Assembly: GCA_027625915.1 (NCBI GenBank)
Contig: JANTQA010000060.1
Coordinates: 1,736,001-1,800,000, forward strand
Direction of reading: 5' to 3'
DNA from: Anaeramoeba flamelloides
Taxonomy: Eukaryota > Metamonada > Anaeramoebidae
Length of the DNA stretch: 64,000 nt
Notes under the pieces: generated by a model
Databases searched by the model: none
The model's input: only the letters and a program-made list of their open reading frames with translations
Told to the model about the DNA's origin: nothing
Position numbers and translations under genes: made by a program
In this document: positions 11,543 to 23,150 of the stretch, in pieces
Numbering within the stretch: the first letter of the stretch is position 1
Layout: each line of letters opens with the position of its first letter

Positions 11543-14500
11543 TTAAGAGAGATGGAAACTATCTTGTCCTTCATTAATGGCGATCAATAATTTTTCTTTC
11601 AATATTTTTTTTGAGGAATATGGAGGAATTTTCAAAAAGTTTACACAGGTCATGCAAGTGGGCAGTCTTTGGTCTGGGTTTAAAAACCTGTCACTTTTCA
11701 CGATTGTTAATTTAGGTTTTAGGTTAGCGATCCCACCAACTGGTAATCTAGGCGAACCTGTGCAAAATTTTAAAAAGGCCTTTTTTTGGTTTGAATTCAA
11801 ATCTGATAATACTTGTACTAACCATTGTACGACTTTGCTCGATTTGAAATAGCCATGTTCACAGGATAAGGAATTTAATAATAACTTTTCATTCCAAGTT
11901 TCCATTTCGCCATTAATTATTGTATCTATTTCATAAATGGAGAAACATTTCAAATGGTTTATTGGCATTAACTTATTAAACCCATTTTTGAAGGCATTTA
12001 TTTGGTGCATGATACCATCAAATAGGAAGAAATTATAAACTAAATTCATATAATGTTGTAAATTGTTCATTGTAACCAATTTTTTTGACCCGTTTTTAAC
12101 GAGTTCGATCGTGGGGTAGCCAGGAAGGGTAAAATAAATATATAAATCCTTTATGTCCATCCCATTATATAGTATATTTTCTTCACCTAATTTTTTTCTT
12201 TTTATTAATTTTTTACAGTCATTTAAAAACTTATATACCTGTGGGTTAATAAGTTTTAAGTCTTCAATGGTTGGAGTTTCGCCAAAAGCAATTTTCCAAA
12301 ACAATGGCGATAACGGGATTTCAATTGTCTTTTTATCCAATATGGCCTTGGCAATAAAGGATCCCATGAATTCAAAATAAATCGTTTTTTTATGAAAATT
12401 AAGGCTATTATTTTTGTGGTCGTTGTAATTGATGGGCAAGGGCATTAACCCATTTGTTGGGTTAATGTATTTCGATTTTTCATTTTTTGAATCGGAAACA
12501 ACATACCATAATTGGGGATCTAAATCCATTTTACAGATTTCATTCGAAACCAAAGTATAAAATTCATTTGTTGGGCCGGTACCTGTGCCGACTTCATTAT
12601 AATATTGCACCTCTAAAATGGATTCCGATTTAATCTGTGGCATTTTCATTATTAGCATTGCTTGCTTTAATAAATGTTTTGACCTATTGATTCTTACTTT
12701 GAACCTTGTTATTCTAGGTATAGTGTGGTTTCTAAATTTTTCCACTAATCGATTTAAATGTGGCTCAATATCTTTAATTGTCCTTCGAAAGCCTAAACAC
12801 GTTCTATTAAAATATTTTTGCCTTGTTTGGAAATCAAATAAAAAAAAATAGCCATTTAACATTAATTCGTGGATCCACCTTGGGGTAGTTCCTGAAAATA
12901 AGACATATATCGAATCCAATTGCCTTTTGATTTTATTATTTAAATCTTTTATGATAAAGTTCTTATTATTAATTCTCGGCTTTATTAAATTCATTTGATA
13001 TAATACTTTTATTAAATATAATATTTTGCTTTGCTTTATTAAATGTTCTTCATTAGGATTGTTTTTATTTTTTAAATTCTTATTTTTAATAAAATTTTCA
13101 ACATATAATTTATTTTCAGATTTTAAATTTGGTAATAAAGTATTTTTAATAATTTTATTAAATATTTCAGTTTTTCTTTTTTTGATTTTTTTTTCTTCAT
13201 TAATTTCGATATAAATTTTATTTTTATTTTTGTTATTATTTTGATTTTGATTTTGATTTTTATTTTGATTTTTATTTTGATTTTTATTTTTATTTTGATT
13301 TTGATTTTTATTTTTTTTTTGATTTTTTTTTTGATTTTTATTTTGTTTTTGATTTTTATTTTTATTTTGTTTTCTCTTTTTATTTTGATTTTTATTATTT
13401 TTTTTATTTTTATTTTTATTTTGATTTTGTTTTTGATTTTGTTTTTTATTTTTATTTTGTTTTTTGAAATTTTTTTTATTTTGTTCTCTCATCCTTTTTT
13501 TCTTATTATTGTTATTCACATATACATTCTTCTTCTTTCTATTATTATTAATATTATTTCCCTCATTATCATCATTAACTGGAATCAAATTTTCATGATT
13601 GATGTTTTTATCAATTTCGGGATAATATCGTCTATATTCAATATAAACACTGGATTCGTATCTGCCAGGTTTTTCTTTATTTAATATCCTTTCAACTTCT
13701 TGAAATGAATTTGATTGGTATTTTAATGGCTCGCCGTTTAAAAAGAATATTAACGAATGGTCTAATTCTCTTTTAAATAATCTCTCATTAAATTCCTCTT
13801 TCCAAATTATATCATTAACCTTTTCCGTAAAGCCATATTCATTAAATTCATAATTCTTATGAATGAAATCAAATTGGTTACCGGGTAAGGGAAGCTCTTC
13901 ATTATTTTTCACATACTTCCATATCCATCTTTCAACGGATTCCATCGAAATCAAATAGTTAAAGGGTAATGATGTAGTTGTTGATTTGACCGTTTTTTCG
14001 ATCGGTTGTATTTGGAAGTATCCAGTAATATTTCTGGTTAAAATACTTAATGGATCATTGTTTTTATTGAAATTTGAAAGAGAATAACTTTCTAGATTTT
14101 GAATTCTCTGGAAAGATAATTGCAATGTTTTTATTAATTTTTCAATTCCATTTTTAACTAGATCTTCGATTTTTATCATTTCTTTATTAAAAAGATTTTC
14201 AAAGAAATTTAGAAATCGTTGTTTTTTTTTCAAAAAATTGAATAGTCTTAAAATTAAATTACTTTGTTCTATTTCAAAAATTGTAAAATCATTTTGACTT
14301 AATAATTTGAGAAATTGAATTAGATTATCTTCTTCATTTAAATTATTAATAACCTTTTGAAATTTATTTAATTCTTCATTTATTAATAGTTTTTTGTCTA
14401 ATTTATTGAAATATTTCAAATAATTACTTTTACTGATTTTTTTAATTAAATCATAATTATATTTTTTATTTAGAATTTCAATTTTTTTTTTTTTTTTTTT

Positions 14501-17401
14501 TTCTTCTTCGTATTTTTGAATTAATTTCAATCTATTATCATGCTCGTTTACAGTAAATCTATTTCGATTTATTTTGTTGAGGTTAATATTAGTTTTGATT
14601 TTATTATTAATTTTAATGATCGGTATTTCCAAAGATATAGGAATTGGTATACCACCAACAGCTTTTTCTTTTTCTTGTTTGTTGATTTTGGTTTCAAGTT
14701 CTTTTTCTGTTTCTTTCGCCTTTTCCTTTTCCTTTTCCTTTTCATTTTCATTTTTTTTTTCATTTTCATTTTCCTTTTCCTTTTCCTTTTCCTTTTCCTT
14801 TTCCTTTTCCTTTTTTTTATTATTATCTTCTTTTACTTCTTCTCTAATTTCATTTAATTCATTATCTTCTTCATATTCATATTCATATCCTTCGTCTTCG
14901 TCTTCTTCTTCTTCACTATCTCCTTTTTCGTCATATTCATCTATAATTTTTTTAATTGAAAATTGTTTTTGTAAATAATCATTTCTTTGTTTCCAAAAAG
15001 ATTTTTCGTTATTTACTAAATATTCTGAAATAAATTTAAGATTGAAAATTAAACCTTCTGTTGTTAAATTGTTAAGAACCTTCTTATTAAATTTATTAAT
15101 TATTAAAGAAATTATTTGAATTCCTGTAAATGAAATTTTTAGATTTTCATAAAAAATTACATCACATAAGAAAGAAAATATATTATTTTTAATGAAAATT
15201 TTTTCCATTAATGTTAAAATTTCATTGTTTTGACTATTTTTAAGGAGATTTTCTAAAAATATTAAACATTTTTTTTTGATCGTATCATTAATGGAATATG
15301 AGTACATTTCTATTACTTTATCTGTTAAAATTTCGATCATTAATTTATAATATTTTATTCCTTCTTCACTATATAAATAAATATTTTTACTTTTTTCATA
15401 TTCAGCAAATACCTTTTTATTGTCATAAAGAATTTTTTCATATTCTATTTCTAATTGCTTCTGTTGTTTGTTTAATTCTTCTTTGGTTAAGATTTGTGTT
15501 TTTTTTTGTATGTTGTTTTTTTCTATTTCGTTGATTTGCTTTGTAAATTCATTTTGATTTTTTACAATAATTCGGATCTCATCTTCTAATAATTTTTTTT
15601 TTTTATTCATATTATCTAGGCTTTCATCAATATTCGTTATTTCATTAATATGGTTTTGAATAGATCCAATAATTTGTGTTTCTTGAAGAATTTTTGTTTT
15701 TAAAATGTTGTTTAATTTGGTTTCTTCCATTTCTTCCTTTCTTTCCTTTTCATTTCCTTTTTCTTGATCTTGATCTTTTTCTTTTGTCATATTTTCTTGA
15801 ATTTTTATATAATTTCTTATTTCTTTTTTTTCTTTCTTTTCTTTTTCCTTTTCGTTTTCCTTTTCTTTTTCCTTTTCTTTTTCTTTTTCTTTTTGCATTT
15901 TTATTTCAATTTCCTTCTCCTTCTCTTTTTCCTTTTCTTTTTCCTTCTCTTTTTCCTTCTCTTTTTCCTTTTCTTTTTCCTTCTCTTTCTCTTGTTTCAA
16001 TTTATAATGTTCTTGTGCATTTTTTAAAAAAGAAAGAAATTTTTTTGTTTTTGATTTTTTTCTTTTTGAATAAGTAAAACTTGAAACACGTTTTGGATCA
16101 TTGTTTCTTGATTTTTTGGTAATATATTTATTATTTTGATTAAATTGTGGAATTATTTTTTCAGTTTCATAATTTTTTTTTAATTGTAATAATTCATTTT
16201 TAAAAGATAAAAAATCTTCTAATTCTCGATCCAAATTTTCGATTTTATTTAAATTTTTTGTTCTCTCTGTTTCTTTATTGAGTTCTAAACCTTTTATTCC
16301 ACCTCCTCCCCATCCTCCCCATCCTCCTCTTCCTCCCCTTCCCCCTCTTCCTCTCCCTCCTCTTCCCCCTCTTCCTCTCCCTCTTCCTCTTCCTCTTCCT
16401 CTTCTTAATTTTCGATTATCTAAAATTTTTTTAGCCATTAATTGGTCTTGGTTTAACAAAAGAAATTCGTCAAATTTTTGTCTATTCGTAAATTTTTTTT
16501 CTTCCAATTGCTGATAGTAATCAAATTCCGAGAATAAGGAATTAATTAAAGTAATTACTGGGTTTCTCGAGGAATTTTCAACTTGGTCTTCACCAATTAA
16601 ATGTTGACATAATTCAATTATCCCATTCTCAAAGGCGATTTTTACTGATTTATAATTGATTCTAAAAATATCTGACAGCATATTAATTAGGTTTGTCACT
16701 GTAAATGGGGACAACAGCGCCCTTTTTTCTTTTTTGAGAATTCGAATTAGCGAAGAGATCAGTTGCTTGTTGACAAGCGAATTGTTTCGGGTGTGATTCC
16801 TTTGTGCTATAAAATGATCCTTGAGCCGAACTAACGCTAAAGACGACAAATCCAAGACCCTTTTATCTTCGGTTATCGAAATCATTTCACAGAGCAAGGG
16901 TATCGCCTCCGCAGCGAGGTCTAAGCACTCACGAGGGATCACTCTCAAAATGTTTGCTGCAGTTTCGGCTATTTTTTGTTGTGTCATGGATCGACAGAAG
17001 CCAAAAATTGTTAAGCAGGGGATCAACGCACCCTCGTACAATAGAGTCTGGTTGTGTTCGTGGGTTAAAAGTTCCACAAGGTCAATCGCGTGCTCGCTCA
17101 CTTCAATGAATTGCAAAGCAGAGATCTTCGTGATAATCGACGACGAAATGTCAACAACCCTTCGCGCTGTTTGGGGCGCAGATCGCACCAAATTTTCTAA
17201 ACACTGAATGCCCAAGACAGCAATTTGTGGATGGCTGCTTGTGTCCAACAACTTTTTAATTAAAGATACAAAATGCTGCACATTGATCGAAGAACTAACA
17301 GATTCATCAGAGAGAATGATATAGTGAGATAAATTCTCTAAACAGCTTATTTGTTCATTTGCGTCTTTTGTTGTTTCTAGTTTTTTGAGAAAGTTGTTCA
17401 T
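11543..17401 (-). CDS. HECT-type E3 ubiquitin ligase, TRIP12/UFD4 class
   Basis: A single uninterrupted frame of 1952 residues. Residues 1-330 form an armadillo/HEAT-like array matching the N-terminal region of TRIP12/UFD4 (SALQFIEVSEHAIDLVELLT, TAANILRVIP). There follow a Gly/Arg tract (about 331-368), Lys/Glu coiled-coil-like tracts (about 464-524 and 824-900) and a region ending in a pre-HECT block with FFLNGEPLKYQSNSFQEV. A Lys/Asn/Gln tract (about 1294-1390) comes next. The HECT domain spans about 1575-1952, with YYNEVGTGTGPTNEFYTLVS, then LPTCMTCVNFLKIPPYSS and the C-terminal SFHLS. By family alignment the catalytic thioester cysteine is C1919, in MTCVNFLK. The expected role is ubiquitin transfer from an E2 to substrates, possibly in ubiquitin-fusion degradation. 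No WWE domain is evident. The low-complexity tracts sit between domains and come from simple DNA repeats. Confidence 0.93.
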   Translation of the reverse strand: MNNFLKKLETTKDANEQISCLENLSHYIILSDESVSSSINVQHFVSLIKKLLDTSSHPQIAVLGIQCLENLVRSAPQTARRVVDISSSIITKISALQFIEVSEHAIDLVELLTHEHNQTLLYEGALIPCLTIFGFCRSMTQQKIAETAANILRVIPRECLDLAAEAIPLLCEMISITEDKRVLDLSSLALVRLKDHFIAQRNHTRNNSLVNKQLISSLIRILKKEKRALLSPFTVTNLINMLSDIFRINYKSVKIAFENGIIELCQHLIGEDQVENSSRNPVITLINSLFSEFDYYQQLEEKKFTNRQKFDEFLLLNQDQLMAKKILDNRKLRRGRGRGRGRGRGGRGGRGRGGRGGRGGWGGWGGGGIKGLELNKETERTKNLNKIENLDRELEDFLSFKNELLQLKKNYETEKIIPQFNQNNKYITKKSRNNDPKRVSSFTYSKRKKSKTKKFLSFLKNAQEHYKLKQEKEKEKEKEKEKEKEKEKEKEKEKEKEIEIKMQKEKEKEKEKEKENEKEKEKKEKKEIRNYIKIQENMTKEKDQDQEKGNEKERKEEMEETKLNNILKTKILQETQIIGSIQNHINEITNIDESLDNMNKKKKLLEDEIRIIVKNQNEFTKQINEIEKNNIQKKTQILTKEELNKQQKQLEIEYEKILYDNKKVFAEYEKSKNIYLYSEEGIKYYKLMIEILTDKVIEMYSYSINDTIKKKCLIFLENLLKNSQNNEILTLMEKIFIKNNIFSFLCDVIFYENLKISFTGIQIISLIINKFNKKVLNNLTTEGLIFNLKFISEYLVNNEKSFWKQRNDYLQKQFSIKKIIDEYDEKGDSEEEEDEDEGYEYEYEEDNELNEIREEVKEDNNKKKEKEKEKEKEKEKENENEKKNENEKEKEKEKAKETEKELETKINKQEKEKAVGGIPIPISLEIPIIKINNKIKTNINLNKINRNRFTVNEHDNRLKLIQKYEEEKKKKKKIEILNKKYNYDLIKKISKSNYLKYFNKLDKKLLINEELNKFQKVINNLNEEDNLIQFLKLLSQNDFTIFEIEQSNLILRLFNFLKKKQRFLNFFENLFNKEMIKIEDLVKNGIEKLIKTLQLSFQRIQNLESYSLSNFNKNNDPLSILTRNITGYFQIQPIEKTVKSTTTSLPFNYLISMESVERWIWKYVKNNEELPLPGNQFDFIHKNYEFNEYGFTEKVNDIIWKEEFNERLFKRELDHSLIFFLNGEPLKYQSNSFQEVERILNKEKPGRYESSVYIEYRRYYPEIDKNINHENLIPVNDDNEGNNINNNRKKKNVYVNNNNKKKRMREQNKKNFKKQNKNKKQNQKQNQNKNKNKKNNKNQNKKRKQNKNKNQKQNKNQKKNQKKNKNQNQNKNKNQNKNQNKNQNQNQNNNKNKNKIYIEINEEKKIKKRKTEIFNKIIKNTLLPNLKSENKLYVENFIKNKNLKNKNNPNEEHLIKQSKILYLIKVLYQMNLIKPRINNKNFIIKDLNNKIKRQLDSIYVLFSGTTPRWIHELMLNGYFFLFDFQTRQKYFNRTCLGFRRTIKDIEPHLNRLVEKFRNHTIPRITRFKVRINRSKHLLKQAMLIMKMPQIKSESILEVQYYNEVGTGTGPTNEFYTLVSNEICKMDLDPQLWYVVSDSKNEKSKYINPTNGLMPLPINYNDHKNNSLNFHKKTIYFEFMGSFIAKAILDKKTIEIPLSPLFWKIAFGETPTIEDLKLINPQVYKFLNDCKKLIKRKKLGEENILYNGMDIKDLYIYFTLPGYPTIELVKNGSKKLVTMNNLQHYMNLVYNFFLFDGIMHQINAFKNGFNKLMPINHLKCFSIYEIDTIINGEMETWNEKLLLNSLSCEHGYFKSSKVVQWLVQVLSDLNSNQKKAFLKFCTGSPRLPVGGIANLKPKLTIVKSDRFLNPDQRLPTCMTCVNFLKIPPYSSKKILKEKLLIAINEGQDSFHLS

Positions 17402-18000
17402 TTAGTTCGGTTTTTGTTGTTGTTATTGTTGTTGTTGTTGTTGTTATTAATATTATTAATTTTTTTTTTTGTTAAGTTTTGTTTTGTTTGGTTTTCAATC
17501 GAAAAACAAAATCTGAGAAAAAATCCAAAACAAACAAAAAATCTTCAAAAAATAAATAATTTTAATGTTTTTTTGAAGGAATGAAAGGAGATTGTGTGTT
17601 TAACCAAAAACTGACTGTAGGTGTTGTCAAATTGATTGAATCTTTCTTGAGAATTTAAAACTCAGAATAGTTTTTTTTTAATGTTTTAACTAAATGTTTC
17701 GTGAGTCTAGTGCTTTAGGAACTTCTTTACCAATTATAGTTCATGTTGAAAGAATGATTATCTTTTTTTTCCATTTTTATTTTAATTTAAGGTAGACACG
17801 TCACTATTTGGGTTCAAAGTTACAATCCATTAAACCTTAATTAAATTTATTTGGTGTGAAAGTAAACCTTAATCTTAACAAAAGAATGAAATTAGTTATA
17901 AATAGGTTTGGATAATCAAATAAGTCCAATAACCTAATCTTTTTTCCAATTTTTCGGTAAAAGTATGGTATAAACAAAAAGTTGAAGAATTTAAAACTAG
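17402..18000. other. Upstream region of the HECT gene
   Basis: Begins with a (GTT)n-like run on the plus strand right next to the start codon of the HECT gene. Otherwise A/T-rich. It probably holds the HECT promoter; no motif can be named. Confidence 0.35.
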
Positions 18001-18486
18001 AGTGATCAAAATAATGCGTGCACATAGACTATAATCGGTGTTTGAAAATATTGTACGGGATTTTTTTTCTTCTTGTTCCAATGCAACATTCAATTTACTA
18101 CCCAGTAGTATACCTAAGTTCAAATCAATTTTGAAAGTAAATATCTGGATATTAAGAGTACATTTTAAATTATTAATGGAAAGTAGTTAAAAATTTTTCA
18201 TAATATTCTCAATTTTTTTGTTTTTTTTTATGTTTGTTTGATGATTCTAAATTTTCTTTTAAAATATACTTTATTATTATAGTACGAAAATTTTCAATTT
18301 GTTCCTTCATTTTTATAATTTCTATTTAAATAATAGAACTTTAAGGAACCAAGGTCAAATTCATTAGGGTTTATAGTTGTTTTCTTTGATCGGTTGATGC
18401 ATAGGGCTTTTATAGAAAAAAGAAACACACTTTTTATTTTGAAATACGGATAAAACTTTTCTAAACACTTTATTGTAACAAGAGTA
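18001..18486 (+). repeat. Family D MITE, copy 1
   Basis: It starts AGTGATCAAAATAATGCGTG and matches 62240-62704 over its full length. Shared blocks include AACATTCAAT-TACTACC, TTAAATAATAGAACTT and CTTTGATCGGTTGATGCATA. The right end, CACTTTATTGTAACAAGAGTA, is a decayed inverted copy of the start. Matching copies lie at 20775-21246 and, reversed, at 51400-51838. Non-coding. Confidence 0.75.
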
Positions 18487-19367
18487 GATGATAAATAAAT
18501 TATACAGTGACCCTGAATTTTTTATATTCTTTACTAATTCCAAATTTTTGTCAAATTTGTTTGCTCTCCTCGCATTTGTCTACTATTTAGGGGTGGTTGG
18601 GGATACGAAAACGAATAAAAAAATGTTAATAAGAATTTTGAAACTTATTAACAATTTGATCTTAAACAAACTGAACTTTTTCTGATTCGTTCATAAGCAA
18701 AAATGTCTGAAACAACAGTCTTTAAAAGGAGCAAACTGATACAATTTGAAACCTATTCAAGTGAAATAACTCGATCTTTCCATAAAATCTCTTGAGTTGT
18801 TATTTAAGAGGTAAATGTTGTTGAGGTGGTATCTTGTATTGACATTTTATGAAAACATTATTCTGGAAATTTGTTAAAAAAGAATAAAACAGCTATTACA
18901 ATAAATTAAAATAGGTAAAAGAAAAATAGTAAAAATAACAAAAAGAAAATATTGAAAATCAATTCTTAAAAATTCAATTGGTTTATTGGTCTGCTCAATC
19001 TATAAATTTATACTTTAAAACTTTATTCAATAAAATATTTCATTTGATCTCTAAGTTGAGACAAATATTAAGATCAATTTATTCAATCAAATTATTCTTA
19101 GAATCTTGAAAATTTTTTATAAAAGGAAAGAACCACCAACCCAAATTCAACACTCAGGTTACGAAATAACACTTTTTAGTGAAGATTTTACTTTTTATAA
19201 ATTTTTATTTACTCTCTTCCATTAATGTACATTCTTTCTCTTTTTCTTGTCTTTGTTCATAAATAAGTTTTTTTCTTTTCTTTTTTTTTTTAGAAAAGAT
19301 ATGCTATGAGTTATAACCTTTGATATATTATAACTAATATAAAAAATTACAAATAAATTTTGAGTTT
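18487..19367. other. Intergenic stretch between family D and family A copies
   Basis: A/T-rich. The 65-codon frame beginning at 18488 shows no family resemblance and I do not call it a gene. Confidence 0.35.
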
Positions 19368-19645
19368 CAGTAAGTGCCGTAGAGTGTTGTAGGGTGCCAC
19401 CGAGTGCCTAAGTTTTCTGTTTTATTCGTATTATGTATTGGTTTTAAAAATAAACATCAAAACCCAAGAAAACCTAAAGGTGGTTTTCCAGAATTCAAAA
19501 GAATAGAGTAAAATCTTTGATTTAACTTGATTCTTTTCATTTTTTGAAAAGTTAAAGACGTTTTTCCAGAAGAAAAAAGAATAGAGAATAACCATAAATT
19601 TTAAACAATTCTTTTAAATTCTGGAAAATACAAAAGCCAATAAAA
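19368..19645. repeat. Family A modular hairpin repeat, copy 3
   Basis: The core is present in two slightly different versions, AGTGCCGTAGAGTGTTGTAG and GTGCCACCGAGTGCCTAAG. TTTTCCAGAATTCAAAAGAAT follows, and there are two inverted AATTCTTTTAAATTCTGG-type arms. The module order differs from the copies at 5285 and 52545. Confidence 0.7.
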
Positions 19646-19839
19646 GAAAGAAACAACTCCTCCTTTAAATAAGCATCGTCATAATCATAATCATAATAAA
19701 GAATGATTCCATTAGTTTCCTTTCTGAGAATAAGTCATATTGTCAATATATATATACCGACTATTAATCAAAATAATTTTCGAATAAATCAATTCTTTAG
19801 TTAAATTATTTAATTTTTTAAAAAAAAATGGAATTGATT

Positions 19840-20140
19840 TAGTAACTAATCTACATTTCACCACAAATTTAAGAAAGATATTTTGTAACATTCAAATTTC
19901 CAACTCAAAAATTTCCTTGAATTTTGGTAACAAAACTATATTTTTTCGAAATTTAATCTATAATTTGAGACAAATTTACAAAAGATATTTATCAAGATTG
20001 GAGTTTGAATAATGATGATTCATCCTTGAAAATTTTTCACAAAATGTAGATCTTTTTCTAAAATTGTTTAGGTTTTTTACTAATACACAGATCATTTTTA
20101 ATTGATGAGATCAACTTTTTTTACTCCTTTTACTAATAAA
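19840..20140. repeat. Family G foldback repeat, copy 1
   Basis: It shares CTAATCTACATTTC-CCACAAATTTAAG and GGTTTTTTACTAAT with 44517-44700, which is shorter in the middle. Parts of the two ends are inverted repeats. Non-coding. Confidence 0.55.
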
Positions 20141-20774
20141 TTTTCTGTAGACATTTATTAAATGTAGAACTGGTACAATTTACCTTTAATCGTAGCATTC
20201 TTTGATTTTGAGACTTCATTGTGTTAGCAAATTATTACTTAAAGTTCTATGATTATAAAAGAAATTCGAAAATATAGGATCAAATCCAATATTTTTATCA
20301 AATTTTCAAGACAATTTAGAGAAAATTTTTATTAATAAAAAAAACAACAAAAAGTAAAAAATTGAAAATTTTGCAAATTAATTGAAAAATGTATTTTATT
20401 CCTAATTTAGTTTATCAATAAATTATCAAAGGGTTTACTTTCCAACATTAATTTCAATTTTGTATACTATTGTGTAGTGAATTATATGTTCTCTTGTACC
20501 GTGAAGAAAAAAAATTACTACTTTTATTTTAATTATACAAGTTTTAGGCTCTTGCTAAAGGTTTTTAGATCATTTTTATTCAAAATTCTGATTAATTAAT
20601 AGTTTTTGTTTCGTTAAATCTCTTATTTTAACTGAAAATTAAAAATACCTATATAATTACCCACTCTCTCAAAGAAAAAATAAATTAGTAATAATTACAA
20701 TAAGGAAAAAATATGAATAAAAAAAATAAAAGGGGAACAAATCAAAAGAAAAAAATCTTTAAGAGTCAATCACA
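20141..20774. other. Intergenic stretch, no gene seen
   Basis: A/T-rich and without a supported reading frame or a repeat that I can pair. Confidence 0.35.
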
Positions 20775-21246
20775 CATCGAGCAAAATAAAACCTCCCAAA
20801 GGTTATTATACGTGTTTCAAAATAAAAGCTTGCCTTTTTTTCTTATTGTTTAATATAAAATCGAATTAACTTCTGAATAAAAAACCTTAGGTCAAATCAA
20901 TTTTGAATCTAAGTTCCTTGATATTTAAAGTAAAATTTAAATTGTGAATGTAATTTGTCTAAAATTTTGAATAATCTTCTCCTTTTTTATCAATTTTTTT
21001 AATTTAATAAAATTTACTCTAAATTACCTCTATTTTTAGAGAAAAATTTTCGAATTTGATCCTATATTTTAAGATTTTATTTTTGAATAATAGTACTTTA
21101 CAAAACCAATACCATATTTAAGTAGGTTTATTATCAGTTTGTTTGATCGTTTAGTGTGTATAGATCTTTTATAAAAAGAAACAAGCTTTTTCTTTAGGAA
21201 AACTCGATTGAGCTTTTCTCCACGGATTATTTTGACAACAGTAATC
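20775..21246 (+). repeat. Family D MITE, copy 2
   Basis: It aligns in order with 18001-18486 and 62240-62704: GAGCAAAATAAAACCT at the left, AATAGTACTTTACAAAACCAATACC in the middle and GGATTATTTTGACAAC at the right. It is more diverged at the left end than copy 1. Confidence 0.65.
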
Positions 21247-21922
21247 TAACAAATATCCTTACATTTTGAAAATATTTCTCAAACATTAATTCGGTTTTAT
21301 TAATCTATCTTTGGAAGATTCAAAAAATAGGGTTTTGTGATTATTATATTTTTAAATAAAAAGGAAACATTTATTCGAAACTTGCAAATAATGTTCTAGT
21401 TTTTGATAGATATTCGAAAAGCTCTAACGAAAAATTATTTCCATTTTGAGTTTTTATGGCAAGTAAAAGAAACGAAGGAATGACAAAAATTTGATTATTT
21501 GGGGGTCAGTGTTTTGCAAAATTATTAAGTGAACTACTTGTAATAATTTATTGAGAAAAAAATTAATTCCATTCCAAGAGATTTGGATTTGAAGTAATAA
21601 AAAAAAAGAATTTATGTTGATTGGAACTTTTTGTAGACCAAATTCAAAGGTTTTTCAGAAAGTCTTTGGGTTTTAGAAATCTACAAACTAATTGAATTTC
21701 TTTACTGGCAAAAAGATAAAAATCTAAAATAAAATAAAAGTTTTGAATAAGATCCTGGTTGGAAATGTTAATAGGACACTGAAAAAGTTCCAATAAATAT
21801 AAGTTGCTGAATGACATTTTTTCCTTTTTCAAGAAATCTTCGAATTAAAAAAATCATTTAAATTTCAAACTTGAATTTATAAATATTTATTTTTAACAAT
21901 TTTTTAAACTTTAACTACCCAA

Positions 21923-22983
21923 ATGTCTGAAGAAGATAAGAAAGAATACAAAGAAAATCTGAAGTCAATTAAAAAAAAGGCAGCAAAATTAGCAAAGCTC
22001 ATTCGAAAATCGAAATATGTTGTTATTCATACAGGTAAAAGAAAACACTCCAAATTAAATTTCATTTTCTCCCAAATTCTAAACCAAACAAAAACAAAAA
22101 CAAAAACACTTTTTGACAAAATTCTTTTCCACATGATCTTGTTATAGGAGCTGGAATTAGCACATCAGCAGGAATCCCAGATTATCGAGGTCCAAATGGT
22201 TTGTGGACTTGTTTAGATCAAAACCGAGAAACGCCTGTTGTTGACAAGCCATGGAATTTATTAGAGCCCACAAATTGCCATATGACCATTGCGACGTTAC
22301 TACAACGTGGCCTTGTGAAGCACTTGGTCTCCCAAAACACAGACGGGTTGCATTTGCATTCCGGTGTGCCACTTGAAAAGATCTCTGAATTGCATGGGAA
22401 CTCCAACAAGGAATATTGCAAGGATTGTCAAAGCGAATATTTCCGTCCTTTTAGGTGCCGCACATCCCGCGAGGTGCACGATCACCAAACAGGAAGGAAA
22501 TGTGACAAATGCGGCGGCAAATTGTACGACTCCATCATCAACTTTGGTGAAAACCTGAGTGAAAAGCAGATCAACTCGGCCTATCTGCATTCCAAAAAGG
22601 CTGATCTCTCAATCGTCCTTGGCACGTCCTTAAGGGTCACGCCTGCTGCCGACTTGCCCATGATCAATGTGAAAAAGCAAAAAGGCAAAATGGTCATTGT
22701 GAATCTACAAAAAACACCACTTGACGATTACGCCTCAATTAGGGTCTTTGGAAGAACAGACCAATTTTGCTTCTATTTAATGAGAGAGCTCGAAATACCC
22801 GTTCCTACATTTAAGCAGGCACTTGAATTAAGAGCTAAAAAAAGACGTGAAAAACTTCAGCTTACAGAAAAAGAAGAAAAAAAACAAAAAATTCAAGAAT
22901 ACAAATTTTTTCAACAAACACCAAAAAGCCTTTTTTTGTTGGACTATTATGAGGAAGAAATTCATAAGAAAACAAAAAAATAA
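21923..22983 (+). CDS. Sirtuin, SIRT7-like NAD-dependent protein deacylase, two exons
   Basis: Exon 21923-22034, intron 22035-22147 (GTAAAA to TATAG), exon 22148-22983; 315 residues. The intron splits the glycine codon of the NAD-binding motif, which reads HTGAGISTSAGIPDYRGPNG across the join. Further motifs are SQNTDGLH (residues 99-106), the catalytic histidine H120 in SELHGN, and a zinc site C128/C131 and C156/C159. FGENLS, GTSLRVTPA and IVNLQKTPLDDYA also fit. The spacing HQTGRKCDKCG and the TPLDD-A motif are those of class IV sirtuins (SIRT6/7), closest in feel to SIRT7. Such enzymes act on acetylated nuclear proteins, with roles in chromatin and rRNA transcription in animals. The tail after about 275 is Lys/Glu-rich and may aid nuclear retention (inference). 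Confidence 0.93.
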
Positions 22984-23144
22984 CTTTTTCATTTGATTTT
23001 CTTTTTTTCGTTTTTCTTTTTTCCTTTATCATTTTTCTTGTTTCTTTTACCTTTTTTCTTTTTTCTTTTTACTTGTTGCTTTGTTCTTTTTTGTATTGTT
23101 CATTTTTACTTTTTCCTGTTTTTTTTAGCTTGTACACCTGAGAA

Positions 23145-23150
23145 AATAAA
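23145..23150 (+). promoter_or_regulatory. Possible poly(A) signal of the sirtuin gene
   Basis: AATAAA about 160 bases after the sirtuin stop codon, following a T-rich stretch. Positional inference only. Confidence 0.35.

Noticed and set aside
13241-13684. Long plus-strand frames inside the HECT gene (also near 14540-14980 and 15676-16077)
   Set aside because: They are Phe/Leu/Ile-rich complements of the Lys/Asn and Lys/Glu tracts of the minus-strand gene; shadow frames.
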